Notes under the pieces: model-generated
The model's database searches: none
What the model saw: the letters and a program-made list of their open reading frames with translations, nothing else
Told to the model about the DNA's origin: nothing
Assembly: GCA_016214035.1 (NCBI GenBank)
Contig: JACRPF010000013.1
Location: forward strand, 83,194 to 147,193
Reading direction: 5' to 3'
Origin: Spirochaetota bacterium
Lineage (GTDB): Bacteria > Spirochaetota > Brachyspiria > Brachyspirales > JACRPF01
DNA length: 64,000 nucleotides
Position numbers and translations under genes: made by a program
Shown here: positions 36,548 through 45,053 of the stretch, in pieces
Numbering within the stretch: position 1 is the stretch's first letter
How the letters are laid out: every line of letters starts with the position of its first letter

Positions 36548-37353
36548 TCACGCCGCAGTGATTTCCGGTATGCCGCCGGCGACTTGCCGGTCTTTTTTTT
36601 GAAAATCCTCGAGAAATAGTAGGGATCGCGAAAACCCGTCTGCCGGGCGATCTCACGCAGTGAAAGCCCGTTGACGCCGAGAAGCATCCTGCTTTCTTTT
36701 ATCCGCAGATCGAGTAGAAACTGCTGCGGCGACCTGCCGGTATTCTTTTTGAACAGAAGATGCTGCGTGATATACGGCGCGCCCGTCTCATCGAGCGCTT
36801 TTGTTATCTGAAAATCCGGATTGGTGATATTGTCGATGAGCATATGCTCGATCGTCTTCACGCGGGCATCGCTGCGTGAATATCTGTTCTGACGGATGAT
36901 ATAACCGACAAGCGGATCAAGCAGATCACGGCACAGGTCATGAAGACCGGCATCAAACACATATTCGTGATAGATAAGTCCGACAAGCTTGGCGAGGGGC
37001 CGGTGCGCCGGGTCGTGCATCATATACAGCCCCTCCGGCGTGAGCGAATCATCGCGGAACCGTATCCAGGTGCTGGCATAACCAGCTGCAGAACGTTCAC
37101 CGTGCGCCATGCCCGGCGGAAAACAGAACAGATCGTTCGCGGAAAAGGCGCATTCCTCTCCGGACAGCAGCAGTATACCCTTCCCTTTTGTATAAAAGAC
37201 GATCTCCCAGAAATCGTGTTCATGCACGGGATTCAGTCTCGGCGGGGATATAGAGCGTTGAACGTCGATGATGCGCTTCATGCGCATACTATACTGCGCC
37301 ATATAGATTTGTCCATCATATTTAAAGATGTATCCATTGTCAGAACGCCGCAT
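36535..37353 (-). CDS. AraC-family transcriptional regulator
   Basis: The 272-residue protein has an N-terminal cupin sensor (LNPVHEHDFWEIVFYTKGKG, CFPPGMAHGERS). The C-terminal double HTH includes LRIKESRMLLGVNGLSLREI and TGFRDPYYFSRIFKKKTGKS. It is divergent from the two DUF4832-type genes, with promoters overlapping in the 37354-37394 gap, so it is their likely regulator. The start could be an internal ATG at residue 18, 23 or 25. Confidence 0.85.
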   Translation of the reverse strand: MRRSDNGYIFKYDGQIYMAQYSMRMKRIIDVQRSISPPRLNPVHEHDFWEIVFYTKGKGILLLSGEECAFSANDLFCFPPGMAHGERSAAGYASTWIRFRDDSLTPEGLYMMHDPAHRPLAKLVGLIYHEYVFDAGLHDLCRDLLDPLVGYIIRQNRYSRSDARVKTIEHMLIDNITNPDFQITKALDETGAPYITQHLLFKKNTGRSPQQFLLDLRIKESRMLLGVNGLSLREIARQTGFRDPYYFSRIFKKKTGKSPAAYRKSLRRDHTS

Positions 37354-37366
37354 TCTTCCCTATACT
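37337..37366 (+). promoter_or_regulatory. Promoter of the first DUF4832-type gene
   Basis: TTGTCA (37337-37342), 18 bases, TATACT (37361-37366); CGGAGG follows before the ATG at 37395. It overlaps the start region of the divergent AraC-type gene. Confidence 0.5.
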
Positions 37367-37394
37367 TACTGCAGAATGTGTCGGAGGCATTGAT

Positions 37395-39182
37395 ATGCGA
37401 CGGCCGGTCTTTCACGGCATCATATTCCTCATACTGTCATTGTCCGCGCACGGCATCGTAACGACATTCACGGCACTGCCGTTTTCGGCACCGGAGATCG
37501 GCAATCCGATGCGGGGACTCTACGGCTGGGGCGGCGGGACCGGCGGCGGCAGCATCGTCGACGCACCGATGCTCGACCGCTACAGACGCTTTACCTGGAA
37601 CGAGCTTGAAAGCGGCAGCACACCCGGCGCATACGATTTCAGGGTGATCGATGACGCGATTACGGCCGCGTCAAACGCCGGCGCCTGTTTCAATTTCCGC
37701 GTCCGCTGTTATGTGCCGTCAGGAAGCGTGCCCTGCGGTGTTCCAGCATACGTTTCGAATGCCTCCGGGGGATTCAAGGACATAGACGGGATCTATGTAC
37801 CCGACTGGAACAATGCCTATTTTCTTGAACGCGCGGACCGACTGATCGAGGCGCTCGGCGCCCGGTATAACAGTCATCCCTATATATCGTTCATCGACAT
37901 CGGCATCTACGGCATGTGGGGAGAATGGCATATGTCCGGGTTCCCGTATCCGGGCCCACACGGAGAGCAGCGCATCACCTCGAACAATGCATACCGCATC
38001 ATCGACACTTATGCGCGATGCTTCAGTAATGTCCGGCTTGTGTTCCGGGTGAATAACGACTACACACGGTATGCGATGGAGAAATATCCGCGCATGGGAT
38101 GCCGTGCCGACTCAGTGGCGAATCCGGGATTCGACAGTGAACGGACCAGAACGCCATGGATGACGGACCGGTGGAAGCGTGCGCCGTTCATCTGCGAGAC
38201 ATGGAGCCCGGATGACCCCGGCACCAGTGTATATCTTGCAGCGGAGGATATTACGAATTACCACATTGCCATGCTCGGCAACGGCAATCTTGACCTGCGC
38301 ACGACTGCGGATACAAATGAATTCATCCGCGCCGGCAAACTGCTCGGCCACCGTTTCGAAGCGGTATCCGCTGCATTCCCGTCGGTGATCACGCAATGCA
38401 CCGCCACATCGATATCATCGCTTTGGAAAAATTCAGGCGTAACGCCGGCGTATATACCGTGGGCGGTGAAATGGCGGCTCCGGACGTCGTTTGATGCAAT
38501 TGCGTTCGAATGCACTTCAGCACTCGACCTCACCCGGCTCATGCCGACGGTCACCGGACCCGTATGCATCAACGACTGTATGGTGCTGCCGTCAACGGTG
38601 CCGCCCGGAACATATACGCTCGAGCTCATCATCGCTGACCCGGCACTCGTCAGAAAACCGCTGACGCTTGCGGTCGCTGACACGAGATCATCTGACGGCA
38701 GTTACCGTATCGGCTCGATTACGGTCGCCGCATTCCCGGGAACCGCGGCGGAACGATCGTCATCATACGCGTTTGCCTCCGGCGTGTCGGCGAGCAACAG
38801 CGCGTACTTCGCGTCACTGCAGGAGAATGCGCTTGAGCAGCATCCGGCTGCCGCCGGCCCCCTGTTCGACACCGGTGCCGTACATGCCTTCCCGGAGTAC
38901 AAGCCGCATATCCCCGCCGGAGCCGGTGCATTTGAACATGCGGTTGCGCTGTACCGTCTTCGCGGCGCAGCAGTCACCTTCATGAACATACCCGAGGACA
39001 CAGGAGCTGACGTATACTCGCTGTCCGGATGCTGCATTGCGAAACGCGAAAAGACGCCGGACGGAACTCTTGCCTGGGATTTTACCGCTGATTCAGGCAG
39101 ACGTGTAACCGCGGGTGTATATCTGTGCCGGCTGAGATCGGCCTCGGGCAGCAAGGTCATTAAGATAATGGTGCTGGAATGA
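37395..39182 (+). CDS. Secreted DUF4832/DUF4874-type protein with a C-terminal sorting-like domain
   Basis: The 595-residue protein has a signal peptide (FHGIIFLILSLSAHGI). A TIM-barrel-like region follows: FSAPEIGNPMRGLYGWGG, then SFIDIGIYGMWGEWHMSG with conserved acidic and Trp residues, and NRYxAME-type strands. A beta domain comes next (about 330-430). The last 70 residues (SLSGCCIAKREKTPDGTLAW to GVYLCRLRSASGSKVIKIMV) look like type A sorting/FlgD-like tails. Glycosidase-like activity is suspected but unproven. It is a close tandem paralogue of the next gene. Confidence 0.75.
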   Translation: MRRPVFHGIIFLILSLSAHGIVTTFTALPFSAPEIGNPMRGLYGWGGGTGGGSIVDAPMLDRYRRFTWNELESGSTPGAYDFRVIDDAITAASNAGACFNFRVRCYVPSGSVPCGVPAYVSNASGGFKDIDGIYVPDWNNAYFLERADRLIEALGARYNSHPYISFIDIGIYGMWGEWHMSGFPYPGPHGEQRITSNNAYRIIDTYARCFSNVRLVFRVNNDYTRYAMEKYPRMGCRADSVANPGFDSERTRTPWMTDRWKRAPFICETWSPDDPGTSVYLAAEDITNYHIAMLGNGNLDLRTTADTNEFIRAGKLLGHRFEAVSAAFPSVITQCTATSISSLWKNSGVTPAYIPWAVKWRLRTSFDAIAFECTSALDLTRLMPTVTGPVCINDCMVLPSTVPPGTYTLELIIADPALVRKPLTLAVADTRSSDGSYRIGSITVAAFPGTAAERSSSYAFASGVSASNSAYFASLQENALEQHPAAAGPLFDTGAVHAFPEYKPHIPAGAGAFEHAVALYRLRGAAVTFMNIPEDTGADVYSLSGCCIAKREKTPDGTLAWDFTADSGRRVTAGVYLCRLRSASGSKVIKIMVLE

Positions 39183-39228
39183 AGCTGAACATCGTACCAA
39201 TAATATTATCTCGTACCGCCACTGCCGC

Positions 39229-39256
39229 TTGCAAAGCGTACCGCCTGCTGTACAGT
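39229..39256 (+). promoter_or_regulatory. Promoter of the second DUF4832-type gene
   Basis: TTGCAA (39229-39234), 16 bases, TACAGT (39251-39256); GAGGAG precedes the ATG at 39295. The duplicated gene therefore has its own promoter. Confidence 0.55.
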
Positions 39257-39294
39257 GCCGAAATGATGGATCGAAAAAATTGAGGAGTTTCCCT

Positions 39295-41400
39295 ATGCAT
39301 CCGATTGTCTACCGCCGAACGGCTCCAGTGAGCGGACGCGCAATTCGAAAGCTCATGCACGCTGCCGTGCTTCTGGTGTCGCTGGCGGCACTCCTGCTGA
39401 GTGCAGGCGAACAGACTGCAGAAAATTTCCGTGAAAGTCTTGCGCAATTCGGCACCATAAAAACATTTGACCCGGTTCCGCTGTCGGCACCGGAGATAGG
39501 CAATCCGATGCGCGGCCTGTACGGCTGGGGCGGCAACGGCACCGGCATGATGGTCGAGGCGCCGATGTTCGACGCGTACCGGCGATTCGAATGGAGCGCG
39601 CTCGAAGACGGCGATACGCCCGGCACCTATAATTTTTCGGCAATCGATGATGCGATGCGCATTGCATCGAATGCCGGCGCCTGCTTCGGATTCCGCGTAC
39701 GTGCGTATGTCCCCGGGACAAAAACAAAATGCGCCGTACCCGCATATCTGAAAGAGCGGATACGCGGATTCACCGACCAGGCGGGGCTCTATGTGCCGGA
39801 CTGGAACGACCCGTACTTCATCGAACGTGTCGATGCGTTCATCGCTGCGCTCGGTGCCCGGTATAATAAACATCCGCATATCGCGTTCGTTGACATCGGC
39901 ATCTACGGCGCGTGGGGGGAATGGCATATGTCGGGAGTGCCGTATCCCGGTCCGCACGGCGAACAGAAGATAAGCGCCGCCAACGCCGCCCGCATCATCG
40001 ACATCTACGCGAAATATTTTCCGGACACCTGGCTGGTGTTCCGTGCCGGCAACGAGCATACACAGTACGCGATGGAAACCTATCCGCGCATGGGCTGCCG
40101 ATCGGACGCCGTGGCGAATCCCGGGTTCGACGCAGAACGCTCGGCGACGCCGTGGATGGCCGACCGGTGGAAACGCGCGCCGTTCATCACCGAGACGTGG
40201 GACACACACAATCCGCTGACGTCCGTTGATCTTGCCGCCGGCCATGTGACGAAATTCCATATCGCCATGCTCGGGAACGGCAACATGAATGCACGCATCA
40301 CGAACGATGCGCAGCGGGCGGAGTTTCAGCGCGCGGGAAAACTCTGCGGCTACCGGATCGAGCTTGCCGCCGTTGGAATACCGTCACCGCTGACACCCGG
40401 AAAGCTCACGTCGATGGTCTCGAAATGGCGCAATGCCGGCGTGACGCCGTCGTATATCCCCTGGACGGTCACCTGGCAGCTGCGCACTCCGGACAACGCC
40501 GTTGCGGCGGCATGGCGCTCGGCATATGATCTTACCAAAGCAATGCCATCCCGTTCCGGGTCATTATCGATCGAAGACAGATTCATCCTGCCTGCATCAC
40601 TGCCGGCGGGTACGTATACACTCGCCCTCATTATCGAAGACCCTGCGCAGGTACGCAAACCGATGACGCTCGCGATCACCGAAGAGAAAAATGCCGACGG
40701 CAGTTACCGCATCGCCACCGTCACCGTTGAACGGTCTGCATCGGAGAACGTGACCGCTGATGACCGGACGGCGGTGGAAAAGAACTTCGCGGCACTGGCG
40801 GCACTCCAGGAATCACTGGTCGTGAGTTACCGTGACCCGTCGGTCTTCGACCTGTCCGAGGGTACGGGTCCCGGGATCTTTGAATGTGCGGCGGAAGCGA
40901 ACGCGTTCATACGCGGCGGAAAGAACGGCGATACCGCATACGGCGCAGCACCGGTATTCCTCATCAAAAAAGGCGGCGGCGATTATGAACGCCAGATGGT
41001 CATCTGCTTCGACTTCTCTTCGCTTCCCGCAGATGTGAAATCGGTATCCGGCGCGAAAGTGAAACTGTACGCGACACGCATGGGGCAGGACAACGGCGTT
41101 GCCGATACTGCTGTTGTCATCGGCAATGACTGGGCGGAAAAGACCGTCACCTATAACAGCGTTCCCGGTACGTCAACTGACATCACCGGCCGTTGGGAAC
41201 CGACAAAGCAGAGCCCCGCCGCCGTCATCGATGTGACCGCTGCCGTCAACAGAATACTGGAAAGCGGCGGTGAGCGGAGGCTGTCGCTCCGTATCTCGGG
41301 CGAGACCCCGGCGAAGAACAGCTTCGGCGAGATCGAATATGCCGGCAGGTCGCATGCCGATCCCGGCATCACCCCGCGGCTGATCATCAGGACGAAGTAA
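39295..41400 (+). CDS. Secreted DUF4832/DUF4874-type protein with a DNRLRE-like domain
   Basis: The 701-residue paralogue of the preceding protein shares APEIGNPMRGLYGWGG, the DIGIYGAWGEWHMSG core and PRMGC. The signal peptide is RKLMHAAVLLVSLAALLLSA. Instead of a sorting-like tail it ends with a beta domain of about 160 residues (FDFSSLPADVKSVSGAKVKL, NDWAEKTVTYNSVPG, INRILESGGERRLSLRISG-type strands) like DNRLRE domains. Tandem duplication followed by exchange of the C-terminal domain is the simplest history. Confidence 0.75.
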   Translation: MHPIVYRRTAPVSGRAIRKLMHAAVLLVSLAALLLSAGEQTAENFRESLAQFGTIKTFDPVPLSAPEIGNPMRGLYGWGGNGTGMMVEAPMFDAYRRFEWSALEDGDTPGTYNFSAIDDAMRIASNAGACFGFRVRAYVPGTKTKCAVPAYLKERIRGFTDQAGLYVPDWNDPYFIERVDAFIAALGARYNKHPHIAFVDIGIYGAWGEWHMSGVPYPGPHGEQKISAANAARIIDIYAKYFPDTWLVFRAGNEHTQYAMETYPRMGCRSDAVANPGFDAERSATPWMADRWKRAPFITETWDTHNPLTSVDLAAGHVTKFHIAMLGNGNMNARITNDAQRAEFQRAGKLCGYRIELAAVGIPSPLTPGKLTSMVSKWRNAGVTPSYIPWTVTWQLRTPDNAVAAAWRSAYDLTKAMPSRSGSLSIEDRFILPASLPAGTYTLALIIEDPAQVRKPMTLAITEEKNADGSYRIATVTVERSASENVTADDRTAVEKNFAALAALQESLVVSYRDPSVFDLSEGTGPGIFECAAEANAFIRGGKNGDTAYGAAPVFLIKKGGGDYERQMVICFDFSSLPADVKSVSGAKVKLYATRMGQDNGVADTAVVIGNDWAEKTVTYNSVPGTSTDITGRWEPTKQSPAAVIDVTAAVNRILESGGERRLSLRISGETPAKNSFGEIEYAGRSHADPGITPRLIIRTK

Positions 41401-41423
41401 AATATTCTTTGTCCATCGAGCAT

Positions 41424-41458
41424 TTGCATTTTTATCACCTCCATGCTATATTCTCGCT
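41424..41458 (+). promoter_or_regulatory. trpS operon promoter, leaderless type
   Basis: TTGCAT (41424-41429), 17 bases, TATATT (41447-41452). The leader-peptide ATG at 41459 follows after six bases, so the transcript should start at the leader peptide's own start codon. Confidence 0.6.
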
Positions 41459-41530
41459 ATGATCAACAATCGCGAAATAATCACATCCTCATGGTGCACG
41501 TCATCCCGCCGGGAGTGGCGTATCTCGTAA
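41459..41530 (+). CDS. Tryptophan leader peptide of the trpS attenuator
   Basis: A 23-codon ORF (ATG 41459, TAA 41528-41530) with Trp codons at positions 12 (41492-41494) and 20 (41516-41518) ends 24 bases before the terminator stem. Trp is the rarest residue, so two in 23 codons in front of trpS is meaningful. The ORF overlaps the antiterminator arm. No Shine-Dalgarno is present; translation would be leaderless. Confidence 0.75.
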   Translation: MINNREIITSSWCTSSRREWRIS

Positions 41531-41580
41531 CGCGATAACAAGTTCGCATACAGTACCCGCTCCTCTGAGCGGGTTTTTTA
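41504..41580 (+). terminator. Rho-independent attenuator upstream of trpS
   Basis: The terminator is ACCCGCTC (41555-41562), loop CTCT, GAGCGGGT (41567-41574), ending in a T-run (41574-41579). The antiterminator GGGAGTGG (41511-41518) can pair with CCGCTCCT (41557-41564, two G-U pairs). A small competing hairpin TCCC (41504-41507) with GGGA (41511-41514) holds the antiterminator arm. This is the 1:2, 2:3, 3:4 layout of classical trp attenuation. A ribosome stalled at Trp12 would mask segment 1 and favour 2:3, giving read-through. Confidence 0.8.
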
Positions 41581-41603
41581 TTTATTGACCCAGGAGCACA
41601 TTT

Positions 41604-42629
41604 ATGGAAAACAAAATATTCTCAAGAGTCCTTACCGGCGACCGCCCCACGGGGCAGCTGCATATCGGCCACTATTTCGGCGCGCTGAAGCAGCGTGTGT
41701 CATTGCAGGGATCGCATGAGACATACGTAATCATCGCCGACGTGCAGGTTCTCACCGATAATTTTCAATTCCCCGAAAAGGTGCGGTCGAATGTATATGA
41801 AGTGGCGCTCGATAATCTTGCCGTCGGTATCGATCCGGAACGGTCGGTCATGTTCATACAATCGATGATACCCGAGATAGCGGAACTCACCGTGTTTTTT
41901 TCAAATCTGGTGACGATAGCACGGCTGGAACGAAACCCGACGGTAAAGGAGGAGTTCGCGCAGAAAGAAACGGTATTCGGTAAGAATATTACGTTCGGTT
42001 TTCTGGGATATCCCGTCAGTCAGGCTGCCGATATACTGGCGTTCGAGGCAGCAATCGTTCCCGTGGGTGAGGATCAGCTCCCGCAGATAGAACAGACACG
42101 CGAGATCGTCCGCAAGTTTAACGGCATTTACGGTGAAACGTTCATTGAACCCGAACCGGTGCTGAGTTCATCGCCGCGCATCAAAGGACTTGACGGACGC
42201 GCGAAAATGGGCAAGAGCATCGACAATGCGATCTATCTCGCGGACAATCATGAGACTACGGAACGCAAGATCATGAACGCCGTCACCGATGTGAATAAGA
42301 TCAGAAAAAACGACCCCGGCAATCCGGCAGTCTGCGTCGTATTCGAATATCATCTGTTATTTGAGAACGGACATGCGGAGCATATCCGCAGTGAATGCTG
42401 CTCGGGGACCCGCGGATGTGTTGTATGCAAAAAAGAGCTCGCGGCGCTTGTGAACGGTGCATTATTACCGATACGTGAACGCAGGATCCATTTCTCCGAA
42501 CATATCAGCGATGTTCAGAATATTCTGCATGAGGGAACTGAAAAGGCGCGGCTGACAGCATCGGCTACGATGGAAAAAGTGCGCGAACGGATGCATATAG
42601 ATTATCGAAGAACGGAGGTACGTTCATGA
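41604..42629 (+). CDS. trpS: Tryptophan--tRNA ligase
   Basis: The 341-residue class I synthetase charges tRNA-Trp. Motifs: TGDRPTGQLHIGHYFGALKQ (HIGH), VGEDQLPQIEQTREI, and KMGKSIDNAIYL (a KMSKS variant). A CAGGAG site precedes the ATG. The gene stands directly behind a Trp leader-peptide attenuator, so its level should rise when charged tRNA-Trp falls. Its stop overlaps the next gene's start as ATGA. Confidence 0.95.
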   Translation: MENKIFSRVLTGDRPTGQLHIGHYFGALKQRVSLQGSHETYVIIADVQVLTDNFQFPEKVRSNVYEVALDNLAVGIDPERSVMFIQSMIPEIAELTVFFSNLVTIARLERNPTVKEEFAQKETVFGKNITFGFLGYPVSQAADILAFEAAIVPVGEDQLPQIEQTREIVRKFNGIYGETFIEPEPVLSSSPRIKGLDGRAKMGKSIDNAIYLADNHETTERKIMNAVTDVNKIRKNDPGNPAVCVVFEYHLLFENGHAEHIRSECCSGTRGCVVCKKELAALVNGALLPIRERRIHFSEHISDVQNILHEGTEKARLTASATMEKVRERMHIDYRRTEVRS

Positions 42630-43339
42630 ACGCAGTTTGTGAAAAAGAAAAAACCGGATTCATTCTCGATGATGTAGTGCTCATCGGACGGACATTCGAT
42701 GAATACTTCAGAATGTTCCGCCTGTCGGAAATCAGCACCGAAGACCGCATCCTCGACGCCGGCGGCGGTGTAAGTGCGTTCGCGGCGGACGCAACGCGAT
42801 TAGGCTACGATGTCACGGCGCTCGATCCTGCGTATCACTGCAGCCACGATGACCTCGCTGAAAAGTGCGCGGCGGACCTGGCATTGACGATGATGCGCGC
42901 ACGGGAAACCACACCCCTTTTCCGCTGGGACGGACTTTTCGGTGATGTTGATGACCTCACCAAACACCGGCGCAGGGCATATCTCCATTTTCTGGACGAT
43001 TACCAAAACGACCGCATGCGCTATCACGCGGGATCATTACCGGCGACGGAATACGCGGACAATACATTCGACATCGGGCTTGTGTCGCATCTGCTGTTTC
43101 TCTATGACGCACAGCGCGACTACGAATTCCACAAACGCGCGGTGCGTGAACTCGCGAGAATATGCAGCCGCGAGGTGCGGATATTTCCGCTCATCAATCT
43201 TGCCGGAGAGCGGTCGGTGTTCCTGAAATGCCTCATGCACGACCCGGATATGCTCGACCTGTCGTTCACCGTACGGCGCGTACCGTATGAATTCCTCAAA
43301 GGCGCGGATGAAATGCTGGTGGTGAGGCGGAAAACATAA
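42626..43339 (+). CDS. SAM-dependent methyltransferase-like protein
   Basis: The 237-residue protein has motif I ILDAGGGVSAFAADATRLGYD and the acidic VTALDPAY after it. NTFDIGLVSHLLFLYDAQRD is the motif-IV-like strand and EVRIFPLINLAGE follows. Substrate unknown. It has its own GGAGG but overlaps trpS by four bases, so it should be under the same Trp attenuation. Confidence 0.75.
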   Translation: MNAVCEKEKTGFILDDVVLIGRTFDEYFRMFRLSEISTEDRILDAGGGVSAFAADATRLGYDVTALDPAYHCSHDDLAEKCAADLALTMMRARETTPLFRWDGLFGDVDDLTKHRRRAYLHFLDDYQNDRMRYHAGSLPATEYADNTFDIGLVSHLLFLYDAQRDYEFHKRAVRELARICSREVRIFPLINLAGERSVFLKCLMHDPDMLDLSFTVRRVPYEFLKGADEMLVVRRKT

Positions 43340-43730
43340 CGCTGCAATCAACGTCAGCCGCAGCAACAGCCGCATATAGACTGATTATCCCATATGGAGT
43401 ATACGCTCCGTGTATGGCATTTCAGATATTGATTACAGAAAGATCGTCAACAACAGACTACTGAAAAATATTTTGAATCTCATCAACACCAGAAAAACAG
43501 CGCCTGACGTGAACAGGTACAAAATCGCTCAATTGAGCGCTGCTTATCAGCGCGCGCTCTGTGTTTCATATTACCAGTGGTGCAGGCAGTGTTTTTTTTC
43601 AGAAAACGCCCGTGCGGTACTATCACGGCCTCACTGCGTTGCCCGCCCACCGCTTGTGGGCATGCTCCATGAATTTAAACCTAGCTAAACATAAGGTATA
43701 TCGTTGAAAATCATTGGAAAATTGCTCATA
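43340..43730 (+). other. Intergenic region without a supportable gene
   Basis: This 390-base stretch contains small hairpins (GCGCTG/CAGCGC at 43537-43553, GCCCAC/GTGGGC at 43645-43661) but no T-runs, RNA gene or convincing coding region. A GTG-started ORF at 43410-43688 has an atypical composition and no recognisable motif. AT content rises sharply from about 43690. Confidence 0.5.
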
Positions 43731-43757
43731 TACTAGTGTTATGGTAATGTATACTAG
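43731..43757 (+). promoter_or_regulatory. Direct repeat ATACTAG, 20-bp period
   Basis: ATACTAG at 43731-43737 and again at 43751-43757, two helical turns apart and ending 29 bases before the -35 of the sulfate operon promoter. The placement suits an activator. Confidence 0.45.
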
Positions 43758-43786
43758 CGATATTCAATAAATTTCGATGCTTGCGC

Positions 43787-43844
43787 TTGACATTATTGCT
43801 ATTTGGTATTATATTAAGACTACTAAACCAAGAGATATAGTAGT
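43787..43844 (+). promoter_or_regulatory. Sulfate-assimilation operon promoter with dyad operator
   Basis: TTGACA (43787-43792), 17 bases, TATATT (43810-43815) is the best sigma70 promoter in the window. The dyad ACTACTA (43819-43825), 12 bases, TAGTAGT (43838-43844) lies over the expected start near 43822, as a repressor site or as a 5' hairpin of the RNA. The leader to the first gene is about 190 bases. Confidence 0.7.
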
Positions 43845-43850
43845 GTATTA

Positions 43851-43931
43851 ATGAGCTATCGAAAATTTGACATGATATCATTGCAAGACATCGACACTCT
43901 AAAAATAACCTGCGCACAATACTGTAGTTAG
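43851..43931 (+). CDS. Possible Cys-containing leader peptide
   Basis: A 26-codon ORF (ATG 43851, TAG 43929-43931) lies inside the 5' leader of the sulfate operon. It has Cys codons at positions 21 and 25 close to the stop, and the stop codon's last base is the first base of the large hairpin. Cysteine-sensing leader peptides occur elsewhere in bacteria. There is no clear Shine-Dalgarno, so this is tentative. Confidence 0.35.
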   Translation: MSYRKFDMISLQDIDTLKITCAQYCS

Positions 43932-43970
43932 CCCGGAAATCGGGAAGAAAACTTCCTTGATATTTCGGGC
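43931..43970 (+). promoter_or_regulatory. Two-tier hairpin in the sulfate operon leader
   Basis: The outer stem is GCCCG (43931-43935) with CGGGC (43966-43970), continued by AAAT/ATTT after a bulged G. The inner stem is GGAAG (43943-43947) with CTTCC (43952-43956) and an AAAA loop. There is no T-run after it, so it is not a simple terminator. It could be a regulatory RNA element acting with the small ORF upstream. Confidence 0.55.
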
Positions 43971-44011
43971 ATCAATTTACTTACTACACCCATACTCATA
44001 AGGAATTAGTT

Positions 44012-45034
44012 ATGATTTTTCATTTCAATTATTTAAAACACAAATTACTTATAACGATCCTGACTTTCGCCCTTTCCACGGGAATCGGCGTCTTTGCCCA
44101 AACAACACTTTTGAACGTGTCCTATGACCCGACGCGGGAACTCTATCAGGCGTATAATGCCGCGTTCGTGAAATACTGGAAAGCAAAAACCGGACAAACC
44201 GTGACGATTCGGCAGTCGCATGGCGGTTCGGGTAAGCAGGCACGCACCGTTATCGACGGGCTCGAAGCCGATGTGGTGACGCTTGCGCTCGCTTACGACA
44301 TCGATGCGATCGGTGCAAAGGCGAAACTATTGCCGGAAAACTGGCAGAAACGCCTGCCGGACAACAGTACCCCCTATACGTCCACCATCGTATTCCTCGT
44401 ACGCAAGGGCAATCCCAAGAAGATAAAGGATTGGGACGACCTGGTGAAGCCGGGGGTCTCGGTGATCACGCCAAATCCCAAGACATCAGGCGGTGCACGC
44501 TGGAATTATCTTGCGGCATGGGGGTATGCGATCACCAAGAACGATAATGACGAAAAAAAAGCCATTGCGTTCATTCGTGCGCTTTATAAAAATGTGCCGG
44601 TCCTTGATACGGGCGCGCGCGGTTCCACAACAACGTTCGCGCAGCGCGCTATTGGTGACGTACTGCTTGCGTGGGAGAACGAGGCCATCCTTGTGCTCAA
44701 CGAGTTCGGCGCGGGCAAGTTCGACATCGTCGCTCCGTCGGTGAGCATACTCGCCGAGCCGCCGGTAACGCTCGTGGACAAGGTGGTGGATAAGAAAGGT
44801 ACCCGCGCGGTGGCGACGGAGTATCTCAAATATATCTACAGCGACGAAGGGCAGGAAATCATCGCGAAGAACCATTACCGTCCGAGGAATACTGCGATCT
44901 TCAAAAAATATGAATCGCAATTCCCGAAGCTGAAAATCTTCACCATCGATGAAGTGTTCGGCGGATGGAATACCGCTCAGAAAAAGCACTTCGAGGATGG
45001 AGGCGTGTTCGACCGCATTTATTCGGTAAAGTAG
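44012..45034 (+). CDS. sbp: Sulfate-binding protein of the sulfate ABC transporter
   Basis: The 340-residue periplasmic protein has a signal peptide ending near [12 protein letters not shown], followed by [20 protein letters not shown], the sulfate-binding-protein signature. [20 protein letters not shown] and [20 protein letters not shown] follow and line the anion site. It delivers sulfate (or thiosulfate) to CysT/CysW. It is the first structural gene of the sulfur operon. AAGGAATT stands before the start. Confidence 0.95.
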   Translation: MIFHFNYLKHKLLITILTFALSTGIGVFAQTTLLNVSYDPTRELYQAYNAAFVKYWKAKTGQTVTIRQSHGGSGKQARTVIDGLEADVVTLALAYDIDAIGAKAKLLPENWQKRLPDNSTPYTSTIVFLVRKGNPKKIKDWDDLVKPGVSVITPNPKTSGGARWNYLAAWGYAITKNDNDEKKAIAFIRALYKNVPVLDTGARGSTTTFAQRAIGDVLLAWENEAILVLNEFGAGKFDIVAPSVSILAEPPVTLVDKVVDKKGTRAVATEYLKYIYSDEGQEIIAKNHYRPRNTAIFKKYESQFPKLKIFTIDEVFGGWNTAQKKHFEDGGVFDRIYSVK

Positions 45035-45053
45035 AAAAAACGCGCCGGGGACG

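Noticed and set aside
39160..40260. 366-residue ORF on the minus strand
   Set aside because: Antisense shadow of the second DUF4832-type gene, with no motif of its own.
41459..41603. T-box riboswitch before trpS
   Set aside because: AGTGGC could pair with a tRNA-Trp acceptor end, but the leader is only about 145 bases with no stem I or consensus T-box. The leader peptide with Trp codons and the four-segment pairing explain it better.
43410..43688. 92-residue GTG-started ORF
   Set aside because: No recognisable motif, odd composition, no convincing ribosome site, and it spans several hairpins.
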